The position numbers were made by a program, and so were the translations under genes. Positions 1 through 10,000 of a stretch of 64,000 nucleotides of DNA are shown here, in pieces. The DNA comes from Streptomyces cinnamoneus (lineage in GTDB: Bacteria > Actinomycetota > Actinomycetes > Streptomycetales > Streptomycetaceae), in assembly GCF_002939475.1 (NCBI RefSeq), contig NZ_PKFQ01000001.1:3779001-3843000 (forward strand), in the 5' to 3' direction. The number at the start of each line of letters is the position of its first letter. Positions within the stretch are counted from its first letter, which is position 1. The notes under the pieces are model-generated. The model was not told where the DNA came from, searched no databases, and saw only the letters and a program-made list of their open reading frames with translations.

Positions 1-1004
1 TGCTGACCACGGTGGGCGTCATCGTCGCCATGGACACCTTCGGGCCGGTCTCCGACAACGCCCAGGGCATCGCGGAGATGTCCGGGGACGTCGAGGGCGC
101 GGGCGCGCAGGTGCTCACCGACCTCGACGCTGTCGGCAACACCACCAAGGCGATCACCAAGGGCATCGCCATCGCCACGGCCGTCCTGGCGGCGTCCGCA
201 CTCTTCGGCTCGTACCGCGACGCGATCGCCACCGCGGTACAGGACGTGCACGCAAAGTCCGGGGAGATGGGCTTGAGTCTGGACATCTCGCAGCCCAACA
301 ACCTCGTGGGGCTCGTGCTCGGCGCGGCCGTCGTCTTCCTCTTCTCCGGGCTGGCCATCAACGCGGTCTCGCGCTCGGCGGGCTCGGTCGTCTACGAGGT
401 GCGCAGGCAGTTCCGTGAGCACCCCGGGATCATGGACTACACCGAAAAGCCCGAGTACGGGCGCGTGGTGGACATCTGCACCAAGGACGCGTTGCGCGAA
501 CTGGCCACGCCCGGGTTGCTCGCCGTCATGGCGCCCATCGCGGTGGGCTTCTCGCTCGGCGTCGGGGCGCTCGGTTCGTATCTGGCGGGCGCCATCGGTA
601 CGGGCACACTGATGGCAGTCTTCCTCGCCAACTCCGGTGGCGCCTGGGACAACGCGAAGAAACTGGTGGAGGACGGGCACCACGGAGGCAAGGGAAGCGA
701 GGCGCATGCGGCGACGGTCATCGGTGACACGGTCGGCGACCCGTTCAAGGACACCGCCGGTCCGGCGATCAACCCGCTGCTGAAGGTGATGAACCTGGTG
801 GCGTTGCTGATCGCGCCGGCAGTGGTGAAGTTCTCGTACGGTGCCGACGCCAGCAGGGGAGTGAGAATCGGCGTCGCCGCGCTGGCAATTGTCGTCATCG
901 TCGCAGCGGTGTACGTCTCCAAGCGGCGCGGTGTCGCGGTGGACGGCGACGACGGGAACGCCGAACGGGCGGCGAAGCCGGTGGATCCGGCGGTGGTGTC
1001 CTGA
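1..1004 (+). CDS. hppA: K+-insensitive proton-translocating pyrophosphatase, C-terminal part (5' truncated by window)
   Basis: Membrane-integral enzyme that couples PPi hydrolysis to H+ export. The window starts inside the gene; the frame is open from base 3 and stops at 1002-1004. Visible are the conserved DTFGPVSDNAQGIAEM loop and a C-terminal substrate loop with GGAWDNAKK and GDTVGDPFKDTAGP, both PPi/Mg-binding motifs of the family, and several hydrophobic membrane helices. The loop GNTTKAITKG carries Lys and Thr at the positions that distinguish K+-independent pumps from K+-dependent ones (family knowledge). The last 30 residues are a charged, poorly conserved cytoplasmic tail. The N-terminal half is outside the window. 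Confidence 0.95.
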   Translation, partial: LTTVGVIVAMDTFGPVSDNAQGIAEMSGDVEGAGAQVLTDLDAVGNTTKAITKGIAIATAVLAASALFGSYRDAIATAVQDVHAKSGEMGLSLDISQPNNLVGLVLGAAVVFLFSGLAINAVSRSAGSVVYEVRRQFREHPGIMDYTEKPEYGRVVDICTKDALRELATPGLLAVMAPIAVGFSLGVGALGSYLAGAIGTGTLMAVFLANSGGAWDNAKKLVEDGHHGGKGSEAHAATVIGDTVGDPFKDTAGPAINPLLKVMNLVALLIAPAVVKFSYGADASRGVRIGVAALAIVVIVAAVYVSKRRGVAVDGDDGNAERAAKPVDPAVVS

Positions 1005-1338
1005 CGCGGTCGGACAGCTGACGGCCGCTCACCGGAAAGAGCCACAGAGCACCGACGGAAGACCGCAGAGCACCGGCGGAAAACCGACGAGCACCGCGGA
1101 GAAACAGAAGAGCACCGGCAGGCACCGAAGGCAGGTGAGGAAGCGAACAGCACGGCGAGCACCCGTACGTATCCGCCCGCGCCCGGACAGCCGCTCCGCG
1201 GTTCCCAGGTGCGGTGAACGCCACGCCAAGCTTGGTGCAAATGGCTTCAAAAGGGTACGTACGGGATGCTTGGCTCCCGGCTCCTGTCGCCCGGCCGTGT
1301 AAGTTCCGGGGCCGAGAGCCATTGAAGGGACCAATCCG
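1005..1338. repeat. Non-coding gap with degenerate tandem repeats of about 21 bp
   Basis: This 334-bp gap has no convincing gene. Between about 1045 and 1125 a unit of about 21 bp built on AGAGCACCG followed by a GGAA/GAAA-type segment occurs four times with divergence. The rest, up to the lipoprotein ribosome-binding site GAAGGGA near 1324, shows no clear promoter or terminator. Confidence 0.4.
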
Positions 1339-1908
1339 GTGAACAAGAAGCTTGTGGCTGCACTGTCCGGCGGGGCGGCACTCGTCCTGGCGCTGACCGG
1401 CTGCGGCGGTGACGACGGCACCAACAAGAAGCTGGATGACTGGGCGAAGAAGGTCTGCGACCAGATGCAGCCTCAGGTGAAGAAGATCGAGGACGCCAAC
1501 CGGGCGATCGCCTCGGTCCAGAACGAGACGGACTCGAAGAAGACCCAGCAGACCGATTCCGTCGCCTTCCAGTCCAACGTGGACGCCTACAAGGGGCTTG
1601 CCGCCTCCGTGCAGGACGCAGGCGCGCCGCCGGTCAAGGACGGCGAGAGCAGCAAGACGAACGCGGTCAAGGCGCTCAACGACCTCTCCGGTGCGTACGG
1701 CGCCCTGAAGACGCGGGTGGACGGGCTGGACACCGGCGACCAGGCGAAGTTCGGCGCGGGGCTCAAGCTCATCGCCGGCGACATCGGCAAGCTGCGCAGC
1801 CGCAGTGACGAGGCGCTGACGAAGCTGCAGGCCGGGGATGTGGGCAAGGCCATGGCCAAGCAGCCGAGCTGTCAGAAGACCGGAGCCGCGACGCCGTCGA
1901 AGAAGTGA
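1339..1908 (+). CDS. Small secreted lipoprotein of unknown function
   Basis: 189-residue protein with a lipoprotein signal: basic MNKK start, hydrophobic stretch and lipobox LTGC near residue 24, predicting lipidation and attachment to the outer face of the membrane. The mature part is mostly helical and charged (KKLDDWAKKVCDQMQPQVKK), has one further Cys pair candidate near the C-terminus (SCQKTG), and no catalytic motif that I recognise. The GTG start is supported by GAAGGGA about 10 nt upstream. It lies between hppA and a methyltransferase, all on the same strand but with long gaps, so an operon is not evident. Function unknown. Confidence 0.85.
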   Translation: MNKKLVAALSGGAALVLALTGCGGDDGTNKKLDDWAKKVCDQMQPQVKKIEDANRAIASVQNETDSKKTQQTDSVAFQSNVDAYKGLAASVQDAGAPPVKDGESSKTNAVKALNDLSGAYGALKTRVDGLDTGDQAKFGAGLKLIAGDIGKLRSRSDEALTKLQAGDVGKAMAKQPSCQKTGAATPSKK

Positions 1909-2010
1909 CGCTCTCGTCGGGGTGACGCGGTCGAGGGGTGGGCCCGCGCCCCGTTGGGCTTGGGCGCCGGGCTTTCGCCATTTGTCAGTGCCGCCCCCGA
2001 CAATGGTCCC

Positions 2011-3549
2011 GTGAGTACCACGCACCTCCCCGCCCCTGACCCCGCGCGCACGGCCCGGCTGCGCGAGGCGCTGCTGGCCGCCGCCTTCACCGCCGACGGC
2101 CTTCTCGACCTGCTCGGTGCCCCCGCCTACGCCGCGCTGGCCCGCAGCGAGACCGTGCCCGCGCTGCGCGCCACGCGCGGGGACAGCCCGCTGGAGACCC
2201 TCGTCCGGCTCTTCCTGTTGCAGCGGCCGGTGGCCTACGAGCGCGCGGCCGCCGCCCTCCCGGTCGACGACTGCCTGGCCGACGGCTGGCTGGTGCGTGA
2301 CGGTTCGGACGCCGACGCGGTGCGGGCCAGCCTGGACGTGCGCCCCTACGGCGGCCCCGAGGGCCAGGACTGGTGGATCGTCTCCGACCTGGGGTGTGCC
2401 GTCGGCGGGGCCGGCGGCATCGCCGGGGGCGCCGACGGAGCGGGCGGGGTGGACCGCTCGGAGCTGGTCCTGGGCGTGGGGGGCGCCTCCACCACGCTCG
2501 CCGGGATCACCGTCCGTAAGCCCGTGGGCAGCGCCCTCGACCTCGGGACGGGTTCCGGCATCCAGGCGCTGCACGCCGCCCAGCACGCCACCAAGGTCAC
2601 CGCCACCGACCTCAACCCGCGCGCGCTGCACATCACCCGGCTCACGCTCGCGCTGTCCGGCGCACCGGAGGCGGACCTGCGCCAGGGTTCGCTCTTCGAG
2701 CCGGTGGCGGGGGAGACGTTCGACCTGATCGTCTCCAACCCGCCCTTCGTCATCTCGCCCGGCGCCCGGCTGACCTACCGCGACGGCGGCATGGGCGGCG
2801 ACGACCTGTGCCGCACGCTGGTGCGGCAGGCGGCCGACCGGCTCAACGAGGGCGGCTACTGCCAGCTGCTCGCCAACTGGCAGCACGTCGAGGGCGAGGA
2901 CTGGCGGGACCGGCTGGCGTCCTGGGTGCCGCGCGGCTGTGACGCGTGGATCATCCAGCGCGAGGTGCAGGACGTCGCGCAGTACGCCGAGCTGTGGCTG
3001 CGGGACGCGGGCGACCACCGCTCCACGCCCGAGGAGTACGTGGCGCGTTATGACGCGTGGCTGGCCGAGTTCGAGGCCCGCAGGACCAAGGCCATCGGAT
3101 TTGGCTGGATCACGCTGCGCAAATCGGGTGCCGAGCGCCCTTCGGCGATCGCGGAGGAGTGGCCCCACCCGGTGGAGCAGCCGCTGGGCGCGACCGTGGC
3201 GGCGCACTTCGAGCGGCAGGACTTCCTGCGTACGCACGACGACGCGGCGCTTCTGGCCACCCGCTTCCGGCTGGCCGACGAGGTGGTGCAGGAACAGGTG
3301 GGCCTGCCGGGGGCCGAGGACCCCGAGCACGTGGTGCTGCGGCAGAACCGCGGGATGCGACGGGCCACCAAGGTGGACACTGTGGGTGCGGGCTTCGCGG
3401 GCGTGTGCGACGGCACCCTGGAGGCGGGCCGGATCCTGGACGCGATCGCCCAGCTCGTGGGCGAGGACCCGGTGCTCCTGCGGGACCGTACGCCGGAGGC
3501 GATCCGGATGCTCGTCGAGCAGGGATTCCTGGAGCCGGCGGCCGGCTGA
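2011..3549 (+). CDS. Class I SAM-dependent methyltransferase (HemK/RsmC-like NPPF motif)
   Basis: About 512 residues. An N-terminal actinobacterial domain (about 1-170) precedes a Rossmann methyltransferase core: motif I ALDLGTGSGIQAL near residue 180, acidic motif II (ATDLNPRAL), and IVSNPPFV. The NPPF tetrad is typical of enzymes that methylate an amide or exocyclic nitrogen of Gln, adenine or guanine. A winged-helix-like C-terminal extension of about 180 residues follows. The substrate cannot be read from sequence; ribosomal RNA or a translation protein is plausible. The GTG at 2011 is preferred over an in-frame ATG at 1954, because family homology begins here and the upstream residues look non-coding. 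Confidence 0.85.
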   Translation: MSTTHLPAPDPARTARLREALLAAAFTADGLLDLLGAPAYAALARSETVPALRATRGDSPLETLVRLFLLQRPVAYERAAAALPVDDCLADGWLVRDGSDADAVRASLDVRPYGGPEGQDWWIVSDLGCAVGGAGGIAGGADGAGGVDRSELVLGVGGASTTLAGITVRKPVGSALDLGTGSGIQALHAAQHATKVTATDLNPRALHITRLTLALSGAPEADLRQGSLFEPVAGETFDLIVSNPPFVISPGARLTYRDGGMGGDDLCRTLVRQAADRLNEGGYCQLLANWQHVEGEDWRDRLASWVPRGCDAWIIQREVQDVAQYAELWLRDAGDHRSTPEEYVARYDAWLAEFEARRTKAIGFGWITLRKSGAERPSAIAEEWPHPVEQPLGATVAAHFERQDFLRTHDDAALLATRFRLADEVVQEQVGLPGAEDPEHVVLRQNRGMRRATKVDTVGAGFAGVCDGTLEAGRILDAIAQLVGEDPVLLRDRTPEAIRMLVEQGFLEPAAG

Positions 3550-3917
3550 GCCCGGCCGGCGGAGCCGCCTTTCACCGGGCCGGCGCGGTGAAAGGGGCCG
3601 GTGAAAGAGGAGGCCGACGCGCGAGAAGACGAAGACGACTCACGAGAAGAGGAAAAGGAGGGGTCGTGTTCGCGTCACATCTGTCCCACCGGCAGCCAGC
3701 CCCTCCACCCCGGTGGTGACTGGTTGTGTCAGGACCGTCACACGGGTGGTGTGACGGTCCGGGCGGCAGACAGGACGCTTGTCGGGTTACCGTTCGAGTG
3801 GCGTTGCGGGCTTTTTCCGTTTGACACGGGGGCGGGATGTACCGTCACACTCCGCAGCGTCACGTAACGCCCACACCGAAACGCCCACACCGAGTGTCGA
3901 CCGGAAGAAGAGCGAAG
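3550..3917. promoter_or_regulatory. topA upstream region with hairpin and -35-like TTGACA
   Basis: A 368-bp gap without a supported gene. It contains a perfect 12-bp hairpin (3732-3743 with 3749-3760, 5-nt loop) built on GGACCGTCACAC, with no following T-run. At 3821-3826 lies TTGACA, 91 bp before the topA start; I see no good -10 at 17-18 bp. topA promoters respond to supercoiling in Streptomyces (established), so the hairpin may be either the methyltransferase terminator or part of topA control; this is inference. Confidence 0.4.
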
Positions 3918-6776
3918 TTGTCCCCGACCAGCGAGACCGCAAAGGGCGGCCGCCGACTCGTCATCGTCGAGTCGCCTGCCAAGGCGAAGACGATCAAGGG
4001 CTACCTCGGCCCCGGATACGTCGTCGAGGCGAGCGTCGGGCACATCCGTGACCTGCCGAACGGGGCCGCAGAGGTCCCGGCCAAGTACAAGGGCGAGTCC
4101 TGGGCCCGCCTCGGCGTGAACGTCGAGGCCGACTTCCAGCCCATCTATGTCGTCAACGCCGACAAGAAGGACCAGGTCAAGAAGCTCAAGGAACTGCTGT
4201 CGGAGTCCGACGAGCTCTTCCTCGCCACCGATGAGGACCGCGAGGGAGAGGCCATCGCCTGGCACCTCCAGGAGGTCCTCAAGCCCAAGGTCCCGGTGCG
4301 CCGGATGGTCTTCCACGAGATCACCAAGGACGCCATCCAGGCCGCCGTGGCGAACCCGCGCGAGCTGAACAAGAAGCTCGTCGACGCCCAGGAGACCCGC
4401 CGCATCCTCGACCGCCTCTACGGCTACGAGGTCTCGCCGGTCCTCTGGAAGAAGGTCATGCCCCGGCTGTCCGCCGGCCGGGTGCAGTCCGTGGCCACCC
4501 GCCTCGTCGTCGAGCGGGAGCGCGAGCGCATCGCGTTCCGCTCCGCCGAGTACTGGGACCTCACCGGCACCTTCAGCACCGGCCGTGGCGGCGACGCGAG
4601 CGACCCGGGCACCTTCGCCGCCCGGCTCACCTCGGTCGACGGCCGCCGCGTCGCCCAGGGCCGTGACTTCGGTTCGACCGGCGTGCTCAAGGGCGGCTCC
4701 ACGGTCCTGCACCTGGACGAGGCCAACGCCCGCGCGCTGGCCGCGGCGCTTGCGCAGTCGGCCTTCTCCGTGCGGTCCGTCGAGTCCAAGCCGTACCGCC
4801 GCTCCCCGTACGCCCCGTTCCGTACGACCACGCTTCAGCAGGAGGCCTCGCGCAAGCTGGGCTTCGGCGCGAAGGCCACGATGCAGGTGGCCCAGAAGCT
4901 GTACGAGAACGGCTTCATCACTTATATGCGTACGGACTCCACGACCTTGTCCGAGACGGCGATCGGCGCCGCCCGGGCCCAGGTCACCCAGCTCTACGGC
5001 GCCGACTACCTGCCGGAGAAGCCGCGCACGTACGCCGGGAAGGTCAAGAACGCCCAGGAGGCGCACGAGGCGATCCGTCCTTCGGGTGATCGTTTCCGCA
5101 CTCCCGCGGAGACCGGCCTCACCGGCGACCAGTTCCGGCTCTACGAGCTGATCTGGAAGCGGACCGTCGCCTCCCAGATGAAGGACGCGACCGGCGACTC
5201 CGTCACCGTGAAGATCGGCGGCCGGGCGAGCGACGGCCGGGACGCCGAGTTCAGCGCCTCCGGCAAGACGATCACCTTCCACGGCTTCATGAAGGCCTAC
5301 GTCGAAGGTGCCGACGACCCGAACGCCGAGCTGGACGACCGCGAGCGCCGCCTGCCGCAGGTCTCCGAGGGCGACGCGCTGACGGCCGAGGAGATCACCG
5401 CCGACGGCCACGCGACCAAGCCCCCGGCCCGCTACACCGAGGCATCGCTGGTCAAGGAGCTGGAAGAGCGCGAGATCGGCCGCCCGTCGACGTACGCGTC
5501 GATCATCGGCACGATCCTCGACCGCGGCTACGTCTTCAAGAAGGGCACGGCGCTCGTGCCGTCCTTCCTGAGCTTCGCCGTGGTGAACCTGCTGGAGAAG
5601 CACTTCGGCCGGCTCGTCGACTACGACTTCACCGCCTCCATGGAGGAGGACCTCGACCGCATCGCCCGCGGCGAGGCCCAGGCCGTGCCGTGGCTGCGCC
5701 GCTTCTACTTCGGTGAGGAAGCCGAAGGCGTCGCGGGCGGCGCCGCCGACGCGGGCAACGGCGACGGCGACCACCTCGGCGGCCTGAAGGAGCTCGTCAC
5801 CGACCTCGGCGCGATCGACGCCCGCGAGGTGTCCTCCTTCCCGGTCGGCAACGACATCGTGCTGCGCGTCGGCCGCTACGGCCCGTACGTGGAGCGCGGC
5901 GAGAAGGAGGCCGAGGGCCACCAGCGGGCCGACGTCCCGGACGACCTCGCGCCGGACGAGCTGACCGTGGAGTACGCGGAGGAGCTGCTCGCCAAGCCGA
6001 GCGGCGACTTCGAGCTGGGCACCGACCCGGAGACGGGCCGCCAGATCGTCGCCCGCGACGGCCGCTACGGCCCGTACGTCACCGAGATCCTTCCCGAGGG
6101 CACCCCGAAGACCGGCAAGAACGCCGTCAAGCCGCGTACCGCCTCGCTCTTCAAGTCCATGTCCCTCGACACGGTGACCCTTGAGGACGCCCTCAAGCTG
6201 ATGTCGCTGCCGCGCGTCGTCGGTACGGACGCCGAAGGCGTGGAGATCACCGCCCAGAACGGCCGCTACGGCCCGTACCTGAAGAAGGGCACGGACTCGC
6301 GGTCGCTGGAGAGCGAGGACCAGCTCTTCAGCATCACGCTGGAGCAGGCCCTGGCGATCTACGCGCAGCCCAAGCAGCGCGGCCGCGCCGCCGCGAAGCC
6401 GCCGCTCAAGGAGCTGGGCACCGACCCGGTCAGCGAGCGTCCGGTCGTCGTCAAGGACGGTCGCTTCGGCCCGTACGTCACCGACGGCGAGACGAACGCG
6501 ACGCTGCGCCGTGACGACGACGTCGAGACGATCACGCCGGAGCGGGGCTACGAGCTGCTCGCGGAGAAGCGCGCCAAGGGTCCGGCCAAGAAGACTGCCA
6601 AGAAGGCGACCGCGAAGAAGACGGCCGCCAAGAAGGCCCCGGCGAAGAAGACCGCGGCGAAGAAGACGGCCGCGAAGAAGACCACCGCGGCGAAGAAGAC
6701 GACGGCCAAGAAGACCACCACGGCCAAGAAGACGGCTGCGGCGGCGAAGTCGGCGGCGTCCGCCGAGGCCGAGTAG
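3918..6776 (+). CDS. topA: DNA topoisomerase I
   Basis: Type IA topoisomerase that relaxes negatively supercoiled DNA. 952 residues from the TTG at 3918, which follows a GGAAGAAG ribosome-binding site; the translation upstream of it is unlike the family. Toprim domain starts LVIVESPAKAKT with acidic ATDEDREGE; active-site Tyr336 lies in FITYMRTDS. Four Topo-C repeats each carry a GRYGPYV/GRFGPYV signature between residues about 640 and 870. The tail from about 885 is a lysine/alanine repeat (AKKTAAKK type) of about 65 residues, a known actinobacterial feature that raises DNA affinity and processivity. There are no zinc-finger cysteines, as usual for this lineage. Confidence 0.97.
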   Translation: MSPTSETAKGGRRLVIVESPAKAKTIKGYLGPGYVVEASVGHIRDLPNGAAEVPAKYKGESWARLGVNVEADFQPIYVVNADKKDQVKKLKELLSESDELFLATDEDREGEAIAWHLQEVLKPKVPVRRMVFHEITKDAIQAAVANPRELNKKLVDAQETRRILDRLYGYEVSPVLWKKVMPRLSAGRVQSVATRLVVERERERIAFRSAEYWDLTGTFSTGRGGDASDPGTFAARLTSVDGRRVAQGRDFGSTGVLKGGSTVLHLDEANARALAAALAQSAFSVRSVESKPYRRSPYAPFRTTTLQQEASRKLGFGAKATMQVAQKLYENGFITYMRTDSTTLSETAIGAARAQVTQLYGADYLPEKPRTYAGKVKNAQEAHEAIRPSGDRFRTPAETGLTGDQFRLYELIWKRTVASQMKDATGDSVTVKIGGRASDGRDAEFSASGKTITFHGFMKAYVEGADDPNAELDDRERRLPQVSEGDALTAEEITADGHATKPPARYTEASLVKELEEREIGRPSTYASIIGTILDRGYVFKKGTALVPSFLSFAVVNLLEKHFGRLVDYDFTASMEEDLDRIARGEAQAVPWLRRFYFGEEAEGVAGGAADAGNGDGDHLGGLKELVTDLGAIDAREVSSFPVGNDIVLRVGRYGPYVERGEKEAEGHQRADVPDDLAPDELTVEYAEELLAKPSGDFELGTDPETGRQIVARDGRYGPYVTEILPEGTPKTGKNAVKPRTASLFKSMSLDTVTLEDALKLMSLPRVVGTDAEGVEITAQNGRYGPYLKKGTDSRSLESEDQLFSITLEQALAIYAQPKQRGRAAAKPPLKELGTDPVSERPVVVKDGRFGPYVTDGETNATLRRDDDVETITPERGYELLAEKRAKGPAKKTAKKATAKKTAAKKAPAKKTAAKKTAAKKTTAAKKTTAKKTTTAKKTAAAAKSAASAEAE

Positions 6777-6855
6777 GCAGCGCCGGCCGGGCGCCGGCAG
6801 CCGGCGTCAGCCGGGCCGGGTGGCCGGCCGGGTCCGGGCCGAGGAGCAGGACGGT

Positions 6856-6894
6856 GAGGGGGCGGTGGGCCGGATTCCGGGCCACCGCCCCCTC
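6856..6894 (+). terminator. topA terminator hairpin
   Basis: A 13-bp perfect inverted repeat (6856-6868 with 6882-6894, GAGGGGGCGGTGG) encloses a 13-nt loop that can itself pair (CCGG-ATT-CCGG). It lies 80 bp after topA and has no T-run, as is common in Streptomyces. Confidence 0.6.
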
Positions 6895-7004
6895 GTGTGC
6901 CGCCTCGTGAGGGACGCCGTCCCGCCCGCTGTTCATCCACCCGCTGTTCGCTTATACGTTCGTATTGCCGGTGAGTATTCGGGCACTCCGGATAGGCTGG
7001 CAGG

Positions 7005-10000
7005 ATGACGCGAGCCGAGCAGCCAACGGGGCAGACCCCCACATCCGGCGCCCTAGCCGCGGACTCCCGCGAGCGTGCCGTACGAGCTCTGCTGCGCTTC
7101 CGTCCGCTCAGGCGGTTGTGGAGCGCACAGTTCGCCGGAAGCACCGGGGACGCCCTCGCCGTCCTCGTGCTGATGGTGCTGGCGCTCCAGGCGGCGGTCG
7201 TCTCCGGTTCGTTCGGCGGCGGCTACCGGGGCGCGTCCTTCGCCGTCGCCGCCGTCATCGGCGCGCGGCTGCTCGCCACCGTGCTCTTCGGCGCGATCCT
7301 GCTGGACCCGCTCTCCTCGCTCTTCGCGCCGGCGGGCCCCCTCGACCGGCGCTGGACCATGATCGGAGCGGACGGCGTACGGCTCGCGCTGCTCGCCGTG
7401 GCGCCCACCTGGATCGACTGGACGCAGCCGAAGGCACTCGCGTGGCTGCTGGTCACGGCCTTCCTCATCGGTGTCGCCGAGCGCGTGTGGACCGTCGCCA
7501 AGGACGGCGCCGCCCCCGCCCTGCTGCCCGTTCCGCCGCCCGAGGGGGCGGCCGTGCGCCCGCTGCCGGACCACTACGACGCGCTGCGGCGCCTGTCGCT
7601 GCGCACGACCTTCGTGGCCCTCCCCCTCGCGGCGGCCGCGCTCGTCGTCATCACTCTTTTCGGCAATCTGCTGGGCTCCGGGATCGACTGGTTCCACCTG
7701 CACCAGGTGGCGCTCGCCTCGTATCTCGCGGCCGGGCTCTTCGCGGCGTCGGCCGCGATCCTCTACCTGCTCCAGCTGCCCGGCCTTCCGGCCGGCGCGA
7801 AGGCACCCCGCATGCGCTCCCCGCTGGAGGGATTGCGCCGGCCCAAGGCCGTCGACGGCACTCCCGACAAGGGGCGCACGGGGGCGATCCCGGTGCTCGT
7901 CCTGGCCTGCGGTGCCATCGCGGCGGCGGTCGCCGCGGCCGTCGGCGTCGCCGCGCTCCAGGCCGTGGACCTCGGCGGGGGCCCGGTCGGCTTCGGCCTG
8001 CTGGTCCTCGCGCTGACCGGGGGGCCGGTCATCGGGATCCGGGGCGCCCGCAAGGTGCTGCCCGGCTTCTCACGCCGTCGTCTGCTCGCGCTCGCGCTCG
8101 CCCTGTCGGGCCTGGCGCTGCTCGCCGCCGGACTGGTGCCCGACCCGACGACCGTGCTGCTGCTCGTCCTCCTCGCCGGCGTCTCCGCGGGAGTCGTCGC
8201 GAACACGGGCCACTCCCTCCTCGATCAGGAGACCGAGGAGGGCCGCAGGGCCCGTACGACCGAGCACCTGCACGCCGTCGTGCGCCTCGGCATCGCGGTG
8301 GGCGCCGTCGCGGCGCCGGTGCTCGCCGCCGCCATCGGGCCGCACCGCCTGGAGAGCGGCAGCTTCGTCTTCGCGCACGGCGGCGCGGCGTTCACGCTGA
8401 TGCTCGTCGGCGCGCTGCTGCTGCCCGTCGGGGCACTGGTGCTGGGCCGTACCGACGACCGTCACGGAGTGCCGTTCCACCGCGACCTGCTGGACGTGCT
8501 GCGCGGCGGCGACCCGGCCGAGGGCCAGAGCGGCAGCGGCTTCTTCATCGCCTTCGAGGGCGGTGACGGCGCCGGCAAGTCCACGCAGGTGCGGGCCGTC
8601 GCCGAGTGGATCCGGGCCAAGGGCCACGAGGTGGTCGTCACCCGTGAGCCCGGGGCCACGGCCATCGGCAAGCGGCTGCGCGCGATCCTCCTGGACGTCT
8701 CCTCGGCCGGCCTCTCGGACCGGGCCGAGGCCCTGCTCTACGCGGCCGACCGCGCCGAGCACGTCGACTCCGTCGTCCGGCCCGCCCTGGAGCGGGGCGC
8801 GATCGTCATCACCGACCGGTACATCGACTCGTCGGTCGCCTATCAGGGCGCCGGACGCGACCTGTCGCCGACCGAGATCGCCCGCATCTCGCGCTGGGCG
8901 ACGGACGGTCTCGTCCCGCATCTGACGGTGCTGCTCGACGTCTCGCCCGAGACCGCGCGCGAACGCTTCACCGAGGCGCCCGACCGGCTGGAGTCCGAGC
9001 CGGCCGAGTTCCACCAGCGGGTGCGCACCGGGTTCCTGACCCTGGCCGCCGCCGACCCGGCGCGCTATCTGGTCGTGGACGCGGGCCAGGAGCCGGAGGC
9101 GATCACCAAGGTCGTGCGCCACCGCCTGGACCAGCTGCTTCCGCTGTCCGCCGCCGAGATCGAGGCCCGTGAGGCCGCGCGCAAGGCGGCCGAGGAGGAG
9201 GCCCGGCGCAAGGCCGAGGAGGAGGCCGCCCGCAAGGCCGAGGAGGAGCGGCTGGAGCGCGAGCGCCAGGAGCAGCTCGCGAAGCTGCGTGCCGAGGAGG
9301 AGGAGCGCAAGCGCCGCGAGGCCGAGGAAGCCCGGCTCCGTGAGGAGGCGCGCCTGGCCGAGGAGGCCCGGCAGCGTGCCGAGGAGGCCCGCCGCAAGGC
9401 CGAGGAGGAGCGCAAGCGGCGTGAGGCCGAGGAGCGTGCCCGCGCCGCCGAGCAGGAGCGCCTGCGCAAGCAGGCGGAGGAGGAGGCCCGGCTGCGCGCC
9501 GAGGCCGAGGAGCGCCGCCTGGAGAAGCAGCGCAAGGCGGAGGAGGCCCTGCTGAGGGCCGAGCGCGCGCGGTTGGCGGCTGAGGCGGCGGCCGCCGCTG
9601 AGGCTGAGACGTCGAGCGCGGCGGCTTCGAGCGCTGAGGCTTCGGGCGTCGAGCCGGCTGTCGCGTCGTCCGCCCCCGCGGACGCGCCGACGGTCGAGAC
9701 GCCGGCGCTCGGGGTGGAGGAGACCGCTCCGACCCAGGCGCTGCGGCCCGGCTCCCCGCCCGCCGAACCGGTCGGGACTCCTTCCGGGCAGCCCCTCCCG
9801 GGCGACGAGGCGAAGGCCGGGGCCGAGGGCGAGGCCGGGAACGACGCCGTGGGTGAGGCCAAGACCGTGGAGCAGCCGCGGATCGACGCCGACCCGCGGA
9901 CCATGGTCATGGGCGCCGTGGCTCCGGGTGCCGAGGACGAGACGGCGGTCCTGCCGCCCGTCCGCCCGACCGGGCCCCCGCCGGGTCCGCTGGACCAGCG

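Noticed and set aside
895..3330. Long minus-strand open frame (811 codons) antisense to the lipoprotein and methyltransferase genes
   Set aside because: Arg/Gly/Ala-rich translation without motifs, typical of antisense frames in high-GC DNA; the plus strand has recognised genes.
3601..3867. Small plus-strand frame MKEEADAREDEDD before topA
   Set aside because: Low-complexity start followed by sequence crossing the hairpin and -35 region; no ribosome-binding site or similarity, so left as non-coding.
9169..9555. E/K/R repeat DNA in the tmk fusion as a separate repeat element
   Set aside because: Codon-level repetition fully explained by the coiled coil; no exact DNA unit length.
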